A DNA stretch of 64,000 bases from Gloeocapsa sp. PCC 7428 (GCF_000317555.1 NC_019745.1:5088001-5152000), one strand, 5' to 3'. Counted from the stretch's first letter, positions 25,508-36,302 are shown. The notes: generated by a model from the letters alone, not told the origin. A program made the numbers and translations.

Positions 25508-27082
25508 ATGTTCAACTCAGAATCTCCTTTGCCGAACACGACAACACGACACGAACAAATTTCCCGCGTTGTGGTTACTGCGCAGCAGATGCGGGATATT
25601 GAAGCGCGAATTTTTGCTGAAGGAATGCCAGTCGCCGCGTTGATGGAGAAGGTCGCAGGGCTGATTGCGCGTCGGATTATCGAGCTTTATCCGCGATCGC
25701 ATTTCCCGTGTATTGGTATTTTAGTAGGACCTGGGCATAATGGCGGTGATGCCTTAGTGGTGGCACGCGAATTACACTTTCAAGGATATGACATTGCGGT
25801 TTGCTGCCCTTTTTCTAAGTTAAAAGACTTAACTGCACAACACGCACAATATGTCAAGAGTTTAGGCATTCCGGTTTATGAAGCTTTGGAACCTCTAGCA
25901 AAGTGTGCTGTATTTGTTGATGGTTTATTTGGGTTTGGGTTAGAGCGATCGCTGTCTTCGCCTGTAGATCGCATTGTCGATCAGTTGAATGAATGGTCAC
26001 AGCCAGTGGTGAGTATTGATTTACCCTCTGGGATACACACCGATACAGGGGAAGTGCTAGGAACCGCCGTACAAGCAACGCAGACATTTTGCTTAGGATT
26101 GTGGAAACTAGGATTGTTGCAAGACCAAGCATTAGATTATGTTGGTCAAGCTGAATTAATTGATTTTGATATTCCGATTGCAGATATCCAAGCGGTGTTA
26201 GAAACCCCCAAGATAAAACGCATTACCCCGCAAAGTGCGATCGCAACTTTACCACTCAAGCGATCGCCCGTGACGCACAAATACAAGCAGGGACATTTAT
26301 TACTCATCTGCGGTTCGCGACGTTACACAGGTGGAGCAATTTTAACAGGTTTAGGGACAAGAGCAAGTGGTGTCGGAATGCTTTCAATAGCGGTTCCTGA
26401 GTCGATTAAACCGCTATTATCTGCACAATTACCTGAAGCCCTCATCGTCGGTTGTCCAGAAACCGCAAGCGGTGCGATCGCGCAGTTGCAATTACCCGAA
26501 CAAACTGATTTGAGTTCGTTTGATGCGATCGCCTGTGGTCCTGGCTTAACTGTTGATGCCAAGCCAATTTTACAAGAAGTTATGAATAGCGATCGCCCTT
26601 TGGTTTTAGATGCGGATGGTTTAAATATTCTTGCCCAAATGGGAACAATCCCCACATTACAACGCCGACAAGCGCCAACTGTATTAACACCGCACGCAGG
26701 TGAATTTAAGCGATTGTTTCCTGATACTGTTGATCCGACAAACGACCAGATCGCTGCCGTACGTGCAGCCGCTGCACAAAGCGGGGCTGTGGTGTTACTA
26801 AAAGGCGCAAGAACCGCGATCGCCGATACTGATTATGTGTGGATTAACTCTGAAAGTACGCCAGCTTTGGCGCGTGGTGGTAGTGGTGATGTCTTGACAG
26901 GTTTATTAGGTGGATTGATTGCGCAAGCGACTACTAAACATATACCTTTACTAGAAATTGTCGCCAGCGCTGCATGGTGGCATTCTCAAGCAGGTATTTT
27001 AGCCGCGCGCGATCGCACCGAAATGGGCGTAGATGCCTTTACTTTGACGCAGTATTTGATGTCTGTAGTGCGAAGCAGTTAG
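25508..27082 (+). CDS. nnr: Bifunctional NAD(P)HX epimerase/dehydratase (Nnr)
   Basis: About 524 residues. The N-terminal YjeF/NnrE epimerase half (about 20-220) has VTAQQMRDIEARIF, VGPGHNGGDALVVARELH and VSIDLPSGIHTDTGE. The C-terminal ribokinase-like NnrD half (about 230-520) has HKYKQGHLLLICGS, ACGPGL, LDADGLNIL, VLTPHAGEFKRLF and ARGGSGDVLTGLLGG. Together they repair hydrated NADH/NADPH: the epimerase interconverts the R and S hydrates and the ADP/ATP-dependent dehydratase restores the nucleotide. Fused Nnr is usual in bacteria. The frame opens at GTG 25487, but the ATG at 25508 is the likelier start. It is monocistronic. The AT-rich gap 25022-25487 has no supported gene. Confidence 0.92.
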   Translation: MFNSESPLPNTTTRHEQISRVVVTAQQMRDIEARIFAEGMPVAALMEKVAGLIARRIIELYPRSHFPCIGILVGPGHNGGDALVVARELHFQGYDIAVCCPFSKLKDLTAQHAQYVKSLGIPVYEALEPLAKCAVFVDGLFGFGLERSLSSPVDRIVDQLNEWSQPVVSIDLPSGIHTDTGEVLGTAVQATQTFCLGLWKLGLLQDQALDYVGQAELIDFDIPIADIQAVLETPKIKRITPQSAIATLPLKRSPVTHKYKQGHLLLICGSRRYTGGAILTGLGTRASGVGMLSIAVPESIKPLLSAQLPEALIVGCPETASGAIAQLQLPEQTDLSSFDAIACGPGLTVDAKPILQEVMNSDRPLVLDADGLNILAQMGTIPTLQRRQAPTVLTPHAGEFKRLFPDTVDPTNDQIAAVRAAAAQSGAVVLLKGARTAIADTDYVWINSESTPALARGGSGDVLTGLLGGLIAQATTKHIPLLEIVASAAWWHSQAGILAARDRTEMGVDAFTLTQYLMSVVRSS

Positions 27083-27461
27083 CGATTAGCTAAACAGGAC
27101 AATCGAGCGACCTACGGATTATTTTTGCTTATAAACTAAAAACTTTATATATGATGTACGATCATCTGTCAATCTAGAATTAGCTAAAGGCTAGTTAAAC
27201 GGCGTTTTTCATAATTAATATAAATCATATAATTAGGTGATACAGTTCCATTTTTTAACAACACGGTTACTATTAAATCCTTGTGTAGTCTTAAATACGA
27301 GTATTTTTCTATTAATTCAATACCTACTTGTATAAAGACTTTAATTAATAAAAAACAATAAGTTTGACATATTAGTAGCCGCGAAAACTCCACAAGTGTC
27401 ACTTCGAGGATAAAATCAAAAATTTACTGAATTAAGCGTAAGGTGACTAATATCATACTTT

Positions 27462-29942
27462 ATGGCTGTTAAAGATTTAATTTCCATCAGTACAGCCTTA
27501 AGCGCTACTTACGATCTACGTTTAGTTGTGCTTTCGCTGGTAGTTGCAATTATCAGTTCGTATACTGCACTTGACATGGCGGGGCAAGTACCAGTAACGC
27601 AAGGATTGGCGCGCAAGCTATGGCTCGGTGGTAGTGCGATCGCGCTGGGAATTAGTATCTGGGTGATGCATTTTATTGCGATGCTTGCCTACGAGTTACC
27701 CATCCCGATTACTTACGACATTGCAACTACATTCCTTTCCTTATTAGTCGCGATCGCCTTGTGTGGTGTTGGATTATCAATTGCTAGTAGAAGACCACTC
27801 GGTTGGTTGCCTTTATTCGCAGGAGGAATGTTTGTCGGATTAGGCATTGTTGGTATGCATTTTACCGCAATGTGGGGAATGCGACTTGCGGCAATGCCAG
27901 TGTACAACCAATTATTTGTCATCGGTGCGGGAGTTTTTACAGTTTTCATGTCTACCAGCGCGTTGTGGTTGGCATTTCATGCAAGTGCTGAAAAAATTGT
28001 GTCGTCGGAAAGTTTGGGTAAAGTTGGTAGCGCGATTTTTGCAGGAGTCGCAATCGATGCACTGCATTACCTAGGGATGATGGCGGTTGACTATTACCCA
28101 TCAATCAAACTTCTGCGTCAGAGTGCTGGAATTGATAGGTTTATCCTTGCTATTTCTACTGGTACTGCGGGTTTAAGTATTTTGTTGTTAACGTCAGTGG
28201 GTTCGTATTTTGGTCAGCGCCTCAGTGCTAAGATTGCCAATGCGGAAGCCTTGCGGGAAAGCGAAGAACGGTATCAAAAGTTATTTGATTTTGCGCCTGA
28301 TGCTTATTTTGCGATCGCCGCTGATGGTACGCTCAAATCGGTTAATAATTTTGCTGCTGAGTATTTAGGCTACGACAAACAAGAGTTAATCGGTCAGCCT
28401 GCATTAGTGACAGTGTATGAAGGCGATCGCGATTGGATGCAAGAGTGGATGGCGAGTATCTTCCGCGAAAAGATTACGAGTAGTGAAGTCGAACTTCGCA
28501 AAGTTCGTAAAGATGGTTCAGTGCTTTGGGTACGCGAACGCAATCAGCTAGTAATTGATAACGAAGGTGAACCAATCGAATTGCACGCAATCTGTCGCGA
28601 CATTACCGAACGCAAACAAGCCGAAGAGGAATTGCTACAAAATGCTTTTCACGATGTCCTCACAGGATTACCCAACCGCGCGTTATTTCTAGATCGTCTA
28701 GAACAAGCAATTCAACACGCTAAAAGATATCCAAAGTATTTATTCGCGGTTCTTTTTCTGGATTTAGATCGCTTTAAAGTGATTAATGACAGCTTAGGTC
28801 ATCTTCTCGGCGATAAGTTACTCATTGCGATCGCGACTCGACTGCAAGGATGCGTCCGCCCAACCGATACTGTAGCCCGCCTTGGCGGCGATGAGTTTAC
28901 AATCTTACTCGACGGCATTCAAGATGCGAGTGATACAATTCGTGTCGCTGAAAGAATCGAACAAGCACTGACGTCACCTTTTGAAATTGAAGAACAACAA
29001 ATCTTTACTTCTGCAAGTATTGGCATCGCCTTGAGTAGCACCAATTATGACCAACCTGAAGCACTACTACGCAATGCTGATATTGCGATGTATCGTGCTA
29101 AAAATCAAGGCGCGGGGCGCTACGAAATATTCAATCCTGTTATGTATGCCAAGGCTGTGGCACGCTTACAACTAGAAACGGATCTGCGTCGTGCGATTGA
29201 AAGACAAGAGTTTATTCTGCAATATCAACCTATCATATCTTTACACACAGGAAAAATTACTGGGTTTGAAGCCTTAGTACGCTGGCAACATCCTCAACAC
29301 GGTTTACAATACCCAGATCAATTTATTGCCACCGCCGAAGAAACTGGGCTAATCACTCGCTTGTGTCAATGGGTTATTCATACTGCGTGTCATCAATTTT
29401 ATCAATGGCAACTACAAATTCCAGAAGCAAAAAACGTAATTATCAGCGTTAATCTTTCTGGAAAGCAGTTTTCTCAGCCTAATATTGTCGAGCAAATTCA
29501 GCAAATCTTGCAGCAAACCAATTTAGCCGCATCAAAATTAAGACTTGAAATTGTTGAAGGCGTGATTATGGAAGATAACGATTCAATTTCAACAAAACTG
29601 CTGCAACTCAGAAATTTAGGCGTTCAGTTATCAATTGATGATTTTGGTACAGGTTATTCATCATTAGCACGTTTATACCATTTTCCCATCAATGGCTTAA
29701 AAATTGATCGCTCTTTTGTTTCGCGTATCGGAATTGAGCAAGCGAGTTCGGAAATTGTTGAAACAATTATTACTCTTGCCCATAAACTAAATATTGATGT
29801 CACCGCCGAAGGCGTAGAAACATCCGCACAACTTGCTTATTTAAAAACATTGCAATGCGAATATGCCCAAGGATTTTTTATCTCGCGATCGCTCAGTAGC
29901 GATCAAGTAGAAACTCTGCTAAAAAGCAATCCTCAGTGGTGA
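27462..29942 (+). CDS. MHYT-PAS-GGDEF-EAL cyclic-di-GMP signalling protein
   Basis: 826 residues. The N-terminal MHYT sensor (about 15-255) has seven membrane helices with repeats GISIWVMHFIAML, GIVGMHFTAMWGM and IDALHYLGMMAVD, thought to bind copper and sense gases or redox. A PAS/PAC domain lies at about 268-390. The GGDEF domain (about 395-555) has the intact catalytic RLGGDEFTILL and FLDLDRFKVINDSLGH. The EAL domain (about 570-820) has the intact FEALVRW, VNLSGKQF and SIDDFGTGYSSLARL. It can therefore in principle both make and degrade c-di-GMP at the membrane. It is monocistronic; the 380-bp upstream gap is AT-rich with no convincing gene. Confidence 0.93.
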   Translation: MAVKDLISISTALSATYDLRLVVLSLVVAIISSYTALDMAGQVPVTQGLARKLWLGGSAIALGISIWVMHFIAMLAYELPIPITYDIATTFLSLLVAIALCGVGLSIASRRPLGWLPLFAGGMFVGLGIVGMHFTAMWGMRLAAMPVYNQLFVIGAGVFTVFMSTSALWLAFHASAEKIVSSESLGKVGSAIFAGVAIDALHYLGMMAVDYYPSIKLLRQSAGIDRFILAISTGTAGLSILLLTSVGSYFGQRLSAKIANAEALRESEERYQKLFDFAPDAYFAIAADGTLKSVNNFAAEYLGYDKQELIGQPALVTVYEGDRDWMQEWMASIFREKITSSEVELRKVRKDGSVLWVRERNQLVIDNEGEPIELHAICRDITERKQAEEELLQNAFHDVLTGLPNRALFLDRLEQAIQHAKRYPKYLFAVLFLDLDRFKVINDSLGHLLGDKLLIAIATRLQGCVRPTDTVARLGGDEFTILLDGIQDASDTIRVAERIEQALTSPFEIEEQQIFTSASIGIALSSTNYDQPEALLRNADIAMYRAKNQGAGRYEIFNPVMYAKAVARLQLETDLRRAIERQEFILQYQPIISLHTGKITGFEALVRWQHPQHGLQYPDQFIATAEETGLITRLCQWVIHTACHQFYQWQLQIPEAKNVIISVNLSGKQFSQPNIVEQIQQILQQTNLAASKLRLEIVEGVIMEDNDSISTKLLQLRNLGVQLSIDDFGTGYSSLARLYHFPINGLKIDRSFVSRIGIEQASSEIVETIITLAHKLNIDVTAEGVETSAQLAYLKTLQCEYAQGFFISRSLSSDQVETLLKSNPQW

Positions 29943-30036
29943 GAATTAGCAGTTAGCTGTTAGCAATTGGCTTTTAGCTTATAGATGATTACTAAATACT
30001 CACTGCTTTTTTACTATTTATTACCTGTTACCAATA

Positions 30037-31398
30037 TTAAACTTTAACGGTTGAATTACTATTAGTTGGCGCGTAGAAATCACCGCGATCGTTAACTCCT
30101 ACTGTTAGTAAAGATTCTTCACCTGTAATTAATCTTGCACCGCGTTTGCGCGTCCAATAATTCCAACCCCATTGCAGAAGAACAACAAGTTTGTTATCGA
30201 ATTCGATTAAGAAGTAGATATGGACAAATACCCACGTTAGCCACGCCAAGAAACCGGAGAATTTGACAAAACCAAAGTCTACAACCGCTGCATTACGTCC
30301 GATGACGGCTAAACTTCCGCGATCCAAGTAACTAAAGGGTGGTAATGTTTTTTCTTGTAGTCGCTGTTTAATGAGTGCGGCGACATACTGTCCTTCCTGC
30401 ATCGCCACCGGTGCAACACCAGGTAGAGGTTTACCGTTTTGGTGCGAGAAATTTGCTAAGTCACCTACAACAAATATATTGGGATGTCCTGGAATGCTCA
30501 AATCTGGTTCGACAATAACGCGTCCTGCACGGTCGAGTTGTGCGCCAGTGCGCTTAGCCAGGGTTTCTCCCATTGGTGATGCTTTGACACCCGCAGCCCA
30601 AAGAACTGTTTTGGCAGCAATTTGTGCGACTTCGTCGCCTTGCTTGGTGGTCACAATATCATCTGCAATGTTGGTAACTAATGTTTTCGTTTGTACCGTT
30701 ACACCCAATTGCTGAAGAGATTTTGCAGCTTTGGCAGATAATTCGGGTGCATAAGGCGGAAGTAGGCGATCCATCCCTTCAAGTAGTAAGATTTTAGCTT
30801 CAGCGGTATCAATATTGCGAAAATCTTTTTTCAGCGTACTGTACGCAAGTTCAGCGATCGCACCTGCTAACTCTACCCCTGTCGGTCCACCACCAACAAT
30901 CACAAACGTTAACCAAGCCCGACGTTTTTCTGGATCGGTTTCTTTCTCGGCGGCTTCAAACGCGACAAAAATTCGCCGCCGCATTTCTAGCGCATCTTCA
31001 ACGGTTTTTAATCCTGGGGCAAATTCTGACCATTCATCTTTGCCAAAATACGAATGCTTAACACCTGTAGCGACGATTAAACTATCGTAGTGTAGTTCTT
31101 GATTTTGCAGCGTTACTTTGTGCTGTTCTGGGTCAATATCGACAACTTCTCCCATCAGCACTTTGGTGTTTTTGTTGCGGTTTAGGACTGACCGTAGCGG
31201 AGAAGAAATATCGGCAGGCGATAAAGTCCCTGTCGCAACTTGATAAAGTAAGGGTTGAAATAAATGAAAGTTACGCTTATCAATTAATGTTACCTCTACA
31301 GAGACACTGCCGAGCGATTTCGCTGCATACAAACCGCCAAACCCACCACCAACAATGACAACACGATGCGGAGATTGATTATCGACAGCGTTGACCAT
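30037..31398 (-). CDS. Type II NAD(P)H dehydrogenase (NDH-2)
   Basis: 453 residues. The FAD Rossmann motif is VVIVGGGFGGLYAAKSLG near the N terminus. The second dinucleotide-binding motif is FVIVGGGPTGVELAGAIAE at about 165-185. The C-terminal FAD/quinone segment is NIFVVGDLA plus PGVAPVAMQEGQYVA. An amphipathic/hydrophobic C-terminal stretch (FLAWLTWVFVHIYFLIEF) fits monotopic membrane association. It transfers electrons from NAD(P)H to quinone without proton pumping, helping redox balance of the plastoquinone pool. The closest named cyanobacterial relatives are Ndb proteins; the exact paralogue is not resolved. It faces the GGDEF gene tail to tail and diverges from the catalase gene. Confidence 0.9.
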   Translation of the reverse strand: MVNAVDNQSPHRVVIVGGGFGGLYAAKSLGSVSVEVTLIDKRNFHLFQPLLYQVATGTLSPADISSPLRSVLNRNKNTKVLMGEVVDIDPEQHKVTLQNQELHYDSLIVATGVKHSYFGKDEWSEFAPGLKTVEDALEMRRRIFVAFEAAEKETDPEKRRAWLTFVIVGGGPTGVELAGAIAELAYSTLKKDFRNIDTAEAKILLLEGMDRLLPPYAPELSAKAAKSLQQLGVTVQTKTLVTNIADDIVTTKQGDEVAQIAAKTVLWAAGVKASPMGETLAKRTGAQLDRAGRVIVEPDLSIPGHPNIFVVGDLANFSHQNGKPLPGVAPVAMQEGQYVAALIKQRLQEKTLPPFSYLDRGSLAVIGRNAAVVDFGFVKFSGFLAWLTWVFVHIYFLIEFDNKLVVLLQWGWNYWTRKRGARLITGEESLLTVGVNDRGDFYAPTNSNSTVKV

Positions 31399-31519
31399 AT
31401 AAAACTGACTTTTAGATAATTTCTTTACAGATGTTCATATTAGCTCAACTAGAGAAAATCGGCGTAGCGATCGCTACAGGTCAAGCAATATAGAGTGACG
31501 AGTAGTCAGTGGCTAGTGG

Positions 31520-31565
31520 TTAACGGAGGGAGGAACCTTCGCACCGCACTGGCTCCCCTGCTTCC
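31520..31565. repeat. Type B repeat between NDH-2 and catalase genes
   Basis: GTTAACGGAGGGAGGAACC followed by a 22-base stretch (31541-31562) identical to 22447-22468 in the histidine-kinase gene. The left palindrome arm is incomplete. A GGTCAGAGGTTAGCGG string (type F) follows at 31609. The 31399-31740 gap otherwise serves as the promoter region of the divergent genes. Confidence 0.55.
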
Positions 31566-31740
31566 TCTACCCCCATATTCAATTCACAATCTGGGATCTA
31601 TTTCTTTGGTCAGAGGTTAGCGGAATGAGCGGTTTGAAAAAATTGAGATCAACGGTATTGCTTTGTACGAACAAAAAACGCAGCTATCAGCTTTGACAGT
31701 AAATAGTCTCACTGATGGTGCTTTGACATCAGGGTGTTAC

Positions 31741-33243
31741 ATGATAGACAATCAACCAGAATCAAACAACGAACAGGAAGTTCTGACAAACCGGCAGGGT
31801 CATCCAGTTACAGATAATCAGAATGTGAGAACTGTAGGCGATCGCGGTCCTACTGTCCTCGAAAACTACAACTTTTTAGAAAAAATCACGCACTTTGACC
31901 GCGAACGAATTCCTGAACGTGTTGTTCATGCGCGTGGTGCTGGGGCGCATGGTTATTTTGAAGCGTATGGCAGTCTAGGCGACGAACCTATCAACAAGTA
32001 TACGCGCGCTAAGCTTTTTCAAGAAAAAGGTAAGATTACGCCTGTTTTTGTCCGTTTTTCTACAGTGATTCATGGCGGACATTCACCGGAAACGCTCCGC
32101 GATCCGCGTGGGTTTGCCGTCAAGTTTTATACCGAGGATGGTAACTGGGATTTAGTTGGAAACAACTTAAAAATCTTTTTTATTCGAGATCCCATCAAGT
32201 TTCCTGACTTGGTTCATGCGTTTAAGCCCGATCCTGTCACTAACAAACAAGACCCCAATCGCATCTTTGACTTTATTAGCCTGACACCCGAAGCAACGCA
32301 CATGATTACGTGGTTGTTCAGCCCTTGGGGAATTCCTGCAAGTTACCGCCATATGGAAGGATCGGGCGTTAATACTTACAAGTGGGTGAATGCTGATGGT
32401 GTAGGCTACCTTGTCAAGTATCACTTTATTCCGAAACAAGGCGTGAAGTGTTTAACTCAAGCGCAAGCTGAGCAAATTCAATCGAAGGAATTTAATCACG
32501 CCACTGTGGATCTGTACGAAGCGATAGAAAACGGCGAGTATCCTGAATGGGAGTTTGCTGTGCAAATTCTGTCGGATGACGAACACCCCGAACTTGACTT
32601 TGACCCCCTCGACCCTACCAAAGTTTGGCCACAAGAACAAATACCCTTGTTACCTGTTGGTCGCATGGTACTCGACAAAAACCCAACGAACTATTTTGCG
32701 GAAGTTGAGCAAGCTGCATTTGGTACTGGCGTCTTAGTTGATGGGTTAGACTTCTCTGACGACAAATTGCTACAAGGTCGGACTTTCTCTTACTCGGATA
32801 CGCAGCGTCACCGTATCGGCACAAATTATCTTCAGTTACCGATTAACAGTCCCAAAACTAAAGTGGCGACAAACTTGCGTGATGGTCAAATGACTTACCG
32901 CGTTGATGGTGTTGAAGCAGGCGAGAATCCGCACGTCAATTATGAGCCAAGCAGTATGCACGGGTTAAAAGAAGCGCCAAAATCAGGTAAGGATCATACT
33001 CCGTATGTTGAAGGTCCTGTCACGCGCCAGAAGATTAGCCGGACGAACGATTATGGACAAGCTGGCGATCGCTACCGTGCTTTTTCAGACGAAGAACGTG
33101 ACGATTTGATCTTGAACTTGGTAAACGCGCTTAAACAGTGTAATCCAGACATTCAAGAGCGAATGGTGGAGCATTTTACACAAGCCGATCCTGAATACGG
33201 TTCAAGAGTACGCGAAGGACTTCAGCAAAGTCAAGCTATGTAA
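31741..33243 (+). CDS. Monofunctional heme catalase
   Basis: 500 residues from the ATG at 31741, preceded by CAGGGTG. The frame continues upstream to a TTG at 31663, but those 26 residues do not resemble the family. Landmarks are [17 protein letters not shown] (distal heme His), [37 protein letters not shown] (distal Asn), and proximal heme ligand region [20 protein letters not shown], with Arg and Tyr positions as in small-subunit clade catalases. It disproportionates hydrogen peroxide in the cytosol. Monocistronic. Many cyanobacteria lack a heme catalase, so with the Mn-catalase at 51925 this strain has two different peroxide-removing enzymes in one window. Confidence 0.94.
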   Translation: MIDNQPESNNEQEVLTNRQGHPVTDNQNVRTVGDRGPTVLENYNFLEKITHFDRERIPERVVHARGAGAHGYFEAYGSLGDEPINKYTRAKLFQEKGKITPVFVRFSTVIHGGHSPETLRDPRGFAVKFYTEDGNWDLVGNNLKIFFIRDPIKFPDLVHAFKPDPVTNKQDPNRIFDFISLTPEATHMITWLFSPWGIPASYRHMEGSGVNTYKWVNADGVGYLVKYHFIPKQGVKCLTQAQAEQIQSKEFNHATVDLYEAIENGEYPEWEFAVQILSDDEHPELDFDPLDPTKVWPQEQIPLLPVGRMVLDKNPTNYFAEVEQAAFGTGVLVDGLDFSDDKLLQGRTFSYSDTQRHRIGTNYLQLPINSPKTKVATNLRDGQMTYRVDGVEAGENPHVNYEPSSMHGLKEAPKSGKDHTPYVEGPVTRQKISRTNDYGQAGDRYRAFSDEERDDLILNLVNALKQCNPDIQERMVEHFTQADPEYGSRVREGLQQSQAM

Positions 33244-33257
33244 CGTTGTCAATTTTT

Positions 33258-33305
33258 AGTGTGCTGCCTTGCACACTTCGTTCTCATAGCCCCGACTTCA
33301 GTCGG
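33258..33305. terminator. Two hairpins after the catalase gene
   Basis: AGTGTGC/GCACACT (33258-33264 with 33271-33277) forms a perfect stem 14 bp after the catalase stop, without a strong T run. CCGACT-TC-AGTCGG (33292-33305) is a second short palindrome of the GACTTCAGTC type seen at IS200/IS605-family ends in cyanobacteria. No transposase or TnpB remnant is adjacent. Confidence 0.4.
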
Positions 33306-33388
33306 AAGGCATCTGCAATAAATTTATCATCTGGTAGAGGTGTCCATACAACATTTCTACCAGTTTTTAATTTAATAGTTGAAACCTT

Positions 33389-34120
33389 TCAAAGTAACAA
33401 ACTAGCATGGAGTAAAGCAGATTGATGAGTAAATTGCCAAAAATTGGTTATTTGTTCACCAACAAGTTGATGTTGAAAGTAGTGAAAAAAATGCTTTCCT
33501 TGAGGACATAACCACAAGCGATCGCCTGCTTTCAAATAATCTTTCCAACCTTGTAAATCTGCGGTTTCGATAATGATATCATCAGTGCCACCACAAACCA
33601 TTAATGGTACTGGTACGCCACTTGCAGGTAAACTCACTCGTTGTAAAAATGAATGCGGTGATACCGAGCAGTATAAGTCTTTTTGTAAGCGTTTAATTAG
33701 ACTATTAATTGTACATTTATCTTGCGAGCCGAACAAGTTATAAGCCATCGAAGTAAGGACTCTTTGACAACTCATAATTTTACGATGATTATAATAATGA
33801 GCTTGCCAATCAAGCGCCGGATCAGCCCCGACAGCAAGGAGAGTTAGCGATTTAACTTTATCAGGATAGCGACGTGCATAGAGTAATCCGAGTAAGCCAC
33901 TCGTACTATGACCGATCAAGTGAACTGGGCGATCGCACGATTGTAAATAGTCGTGGAGTAATTCTAAAGCAACATCAAGCGAACACGGCTCATCCTGCGT
34001 TTGGCAATATTCCCACTGCGCCACAGTTAAGTGATGCGACAAATAACATAAAAGTGGGCGATGAAAGCATTGCAAACTAGGGCTAGTATTAATCCACAAA
34101 ACATCTGGAACTATAGACAT
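33389..34120 (-). CDS. Alpha/beta hydrolase, last gene of the isi cluster
   Basis: About 243 residues from the ATG at 34120; the open frame reaches 34150, but the extra N-terminus looks spurious. The nucleophile elbow is LIGHSTSGLLG (Ser near 90), followed by PDKVKSLTLLAVGADP. A late acid region VCGGTDDIIIE and a terminal His in WLCPQGKHFFHYF complete a catalytic triad pattern. It lies 78 bp after isiB, in the same direction, so it is probably co-transcribed under iron stress. I recall that the Synechocystis isi operon has a third gene, isiC, of uncertain function; whether this is its counterpart needs comparison. Substrate unknown. Confidence 0.75.
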   Translation of the reverse strand: MSIVPDVLWINTSPSLQCFHRPLLCYLSHHLTVAQWEYCQTQDEPCSLDVALELLHDYLQSCDRPVHLIGHSTSGLLGLLYARRYPDKVKSLTLLAVGADPALDWQAHYYNHRKIMSCQRVLTSMAYNLFGSQDKCTINSLIKRLQKDLYCSVSPHSFLQRVSLPASGVPVPLMVCGGTDDIIIETADLQGWKDYLKAGDRLWLCPQGKHFFHYFQHQLVGEQITNFWQFTHQSALLHASLLL

Positions 34121-34198
34121 ACAAAATCTTTCACAAATATGTATTGCCAAGTAGCACAGGCAAGATACCTGTGCATTGTTGTCGTTATCTCTTAGTAA

Positions 34199-34708
34199 CT
34201 ACACGCCAAATTCTTTCTTCAGTTGAGAAATCCAAGTTTTAACGCGCTGTTCCGTCAAATCTGATTGATTATCTTCATCCAGCGCTAAACCGACAAACTT
34301 ACCATCTCTAACAGCTTTCGATTCATTAAAATCATAGCCATCAGTTGACCAGTAGCCGACTGTTGTTCCACCAAGTTCAGAAATCTTTTCTTCCAAAATT
34401 CCCAAAGCATCCATAAAGTTATCGGTATAACCAACTTGATCGCCTGTACCAAAATAAGCGACTTTTTTACCACTAAAATCAATATCATCTAAATCGGGGA
34501 AAAAGCCATCCCAATCACTTTGTAATTCTCCAATGTTCCAGGTAGGACACGCAATAATCAAATTTTCGTAATCATTAAACTCACTACCTTCAACATCTGC
34601 CATATTGTGCAGCGTGACAACATCTTCACCCAATTCTTTTTGAATCATTTCGGCAACAATTTCAGTTTTGCCTGTGGTTGAACCGTAGAATAAACCAATA
34701 CTTGACAT
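34199..34708 (-). CDS. isiB: Flavodoxin (IsiB)
   Basis: 169 residues, the usual long-chain flavodoxin length. The FMN-phosphate loop is GLFYGSTTGKTE (T/S-x-T-G-x-T), followed by IIACPTWNIGELQSDWDGFF (first aromatic flavin loop) and VAYFGTGDQVGYTDNFMDALG (second loop with Tyr). It replaces ferredoxin as the photosystem I electron acceptor when iron is scarce. AGGTG lies 7 bases before the ATG. It follows the isiA-psaL fusion by 79 bp in the same direction, the classical isiAB arrangement with an extra chlorophyll-protein gene inserted. Confidence 0.95.
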   Translation of the reverse strand: MSSIGLFYGSTTGKTEIVAEMIQKELGEDVVTLHNMADVEGSEFNDYENLIIACPTWNIGELQSDWDGFFPDLDDIDFSGKKVAYFGTGDQVGYTDNFMDALGILEEKISELGGTTVGYWSTDGYDFNESKAVRDGKFVGLALDEDNQSDLTEQRVKTWISQLKKEFGV

Positions 34709-34787
34709 TTATTTCACCTAAAACATTGAACATCAATATGAAGAAAGGGGCAATTTTACTTATTACAAGCCCCGCGTTCCTCATTGA

Positions 34788-36302
34788 CTAATTTGCAATC
34801 GCTTGAAATGCACTCCAGCTATTCAAAATTAAGTACGCAAAAATTGCGCCACCAATCCCACCAATGAAAAAGCCGGTTGTAAACTGACTCCACTCATCGA
34901 CATTCTGCAAAGCCTCTGGCACGTTGGGAACTGTTGCAGCAAACGCTGGTCGGGGTAAAGTTTCTAGGCGTTTTTCTAGTTTGGTAGTACCATAGATTGA
35001 GAAACCGATGGTCAGCAGGAGAATCAAACCACCAGCTGCGAGTAAACCAACTAAAGCACCAATGTTCGCATCGCGTAATGTCCCAATAGAACCTAATACA
35101 GCAAAAGGTCCCACTAGCCAATAACCGTGTGCCATACCAATTTCTAATCCCCGCGCTAAAGGATTAATTCCTGGACGGTAAATTGGTAGGTATTTGAGAA
35201 AATTCAACGTCACATCTTGGGAATTGATCGCATTGTTCGCAGCTGCCATTTGCAGATTAACTTGCGGTGGCTGAACCATGTCACCTTTTTTGAAATCAAA
35301 TCCAGCCGCAGTTGCGCGCGCGCGTAAAGCGTGCCAAATATGACCGATGAGGAAAATCAAAGCGAGGACAACATGGAATGTCACCAGCCAACCACGCACA
35401 GAAACTAACCCAGGCGCAGATTCTAGAGTGCGTACCGGACCATAAAATACTTCGGGGTAAGCGGTGTTATTGACCCACGCGAAGTACGCAGCAAAGAAGC
35501 CCATGTAGGCAACGGCGCCAATGCTATACGAAAGATAAGCTTCGCCTGAGTAAATTAAAATGCGTCGCGCCCAAGCAAAAGGTTGCGTCAAGATGTGGAA
35601 GATTCCACCGCCAATCAACATCAAGCCAACCCAGATGTGACCGCCGACAACATCTTCTAAGTTATCAACCGCAGCCATTCCTTCTGAACCCCAAGCTCCG
35701 AATAGATAGCCGAAAATGCGGATAGGATTGAGTGTAGGATGACTGATAACGCGCACATCACCACCACCCGCTGCCCAAGGGTCGAATAATCCACCCCAAA
35801 ACATCGCTTTGGCAACAAGTAGCAACGCGCCTAAACCTAAAAGTACGAGGTGAATGCCTAAAATAGACGTGATTTTATCTTTATCTTTCCAGTCATAACC
35901 GAAGAACCCAGCTAGGGTAGGGTTGTCTTCTAAAACTTCGGGACCTAATAAAGCGTGATAAAGTCCTCCGGCTGCCAGAATGACTGACGGTATCAAATGC
36001 AAGACAGCAACAACAAAGTAAGGATAGGTGCTAATCACTTGTCCGCCAGCCCCAACACCAAAGCCCAGCGTTGCTAAATGCGGTAGTAAAATTAACCCTT
36101 GTTCGTACATCGGTTGATCGGGATGAAAGCGTGACAACTCGAAGAGTGTCATTCCTCCAGCCCATAGCAAAATCAACCCTGAATGCGCAACGTGCGCGCC
36201 CAACAATTTACCCGATAAGTTTGTTAAGCGAAAATTACCAGCCCACCAACCTACGTCAGGAATTTGGTTTTTGTAAGGGCTATCTGAGATCACTGCGGTC
36301 AT
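34788..36302 (-). CDS. CP43-like chlorophyll protein fused to a PsaL-like domain
   Basis: 504 residues. Residues 1-345 are an IsiA/Pcb six-helix antenna: [58 protein letters not shown] and [11 protein letters not shown], with many chlorophyll-binding histidines. Residues about 370-504 match PsaL, the trimerising subunit of photosystem [39 protein letters not shown] and a final hydrophobic helix. Such isiA-psaL fusions are known in a subset of cyanobacteria; the PsaL part may let the antenna dock in a photosystem I position. AAGGAG precedes the ATG at good spacing. It lies 81 bp after isiA. A TTGACA-like box (reverse strand, 36337-36342) could give a secondary promoter. Confidence 0.92.
   Translation of the reverse strand: MTAVISDSPYKNQIPDVGWWAGNFRLTNLSGKLLGAHVAHSGLILLWAGGMTLFELSRFHPDQPMYEQGLILLPHLATLGFGVGAGGQVISTYPYFVVAVLHLIPSVILAAGGLYHALLGPEVLEDNPTLAGFFGYDWKDKDKITSILGIHLVLLGLGALLLVAKAMFWGGLFDPWAAGGGDVRVISHPTLNPIRIFGYLFGAWGSEGMAAVDNLEDVVGGHIWVGLMLIGGGIFHILTQPFAWARRILIYSGEAYLSYSIGAVAYMGFFAAYFAWVNNTAYPEVFYGPVRTLESAPGLVSVRGWLVTFHVVLALIFLIGHIWHALRARATAAGFDFKKGDMVQPPQVNLQMAAANNAINSQDVTLNFLKYLPIYRPGINPLARGLEIGMAHGYWLVGPFAVLGSIGTLRDANIGALVGLLAAGGLILLLTIGFSIYGTTKLEKRLETLPRPAFAATVPNVPEALQNVDEWSQFTTGFFIGGIGGAIFAYLILNSWSAFQAIAN

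Noticed and set aside
27184-27402. 72-residue leftward ORF between nnr and the GGDEF gene
   Set aside because: AT-rich composition (many Ile/Tyr/Lys/Leu), no ribosome site and no recognised motif; probably chance in AT-rich spacer.
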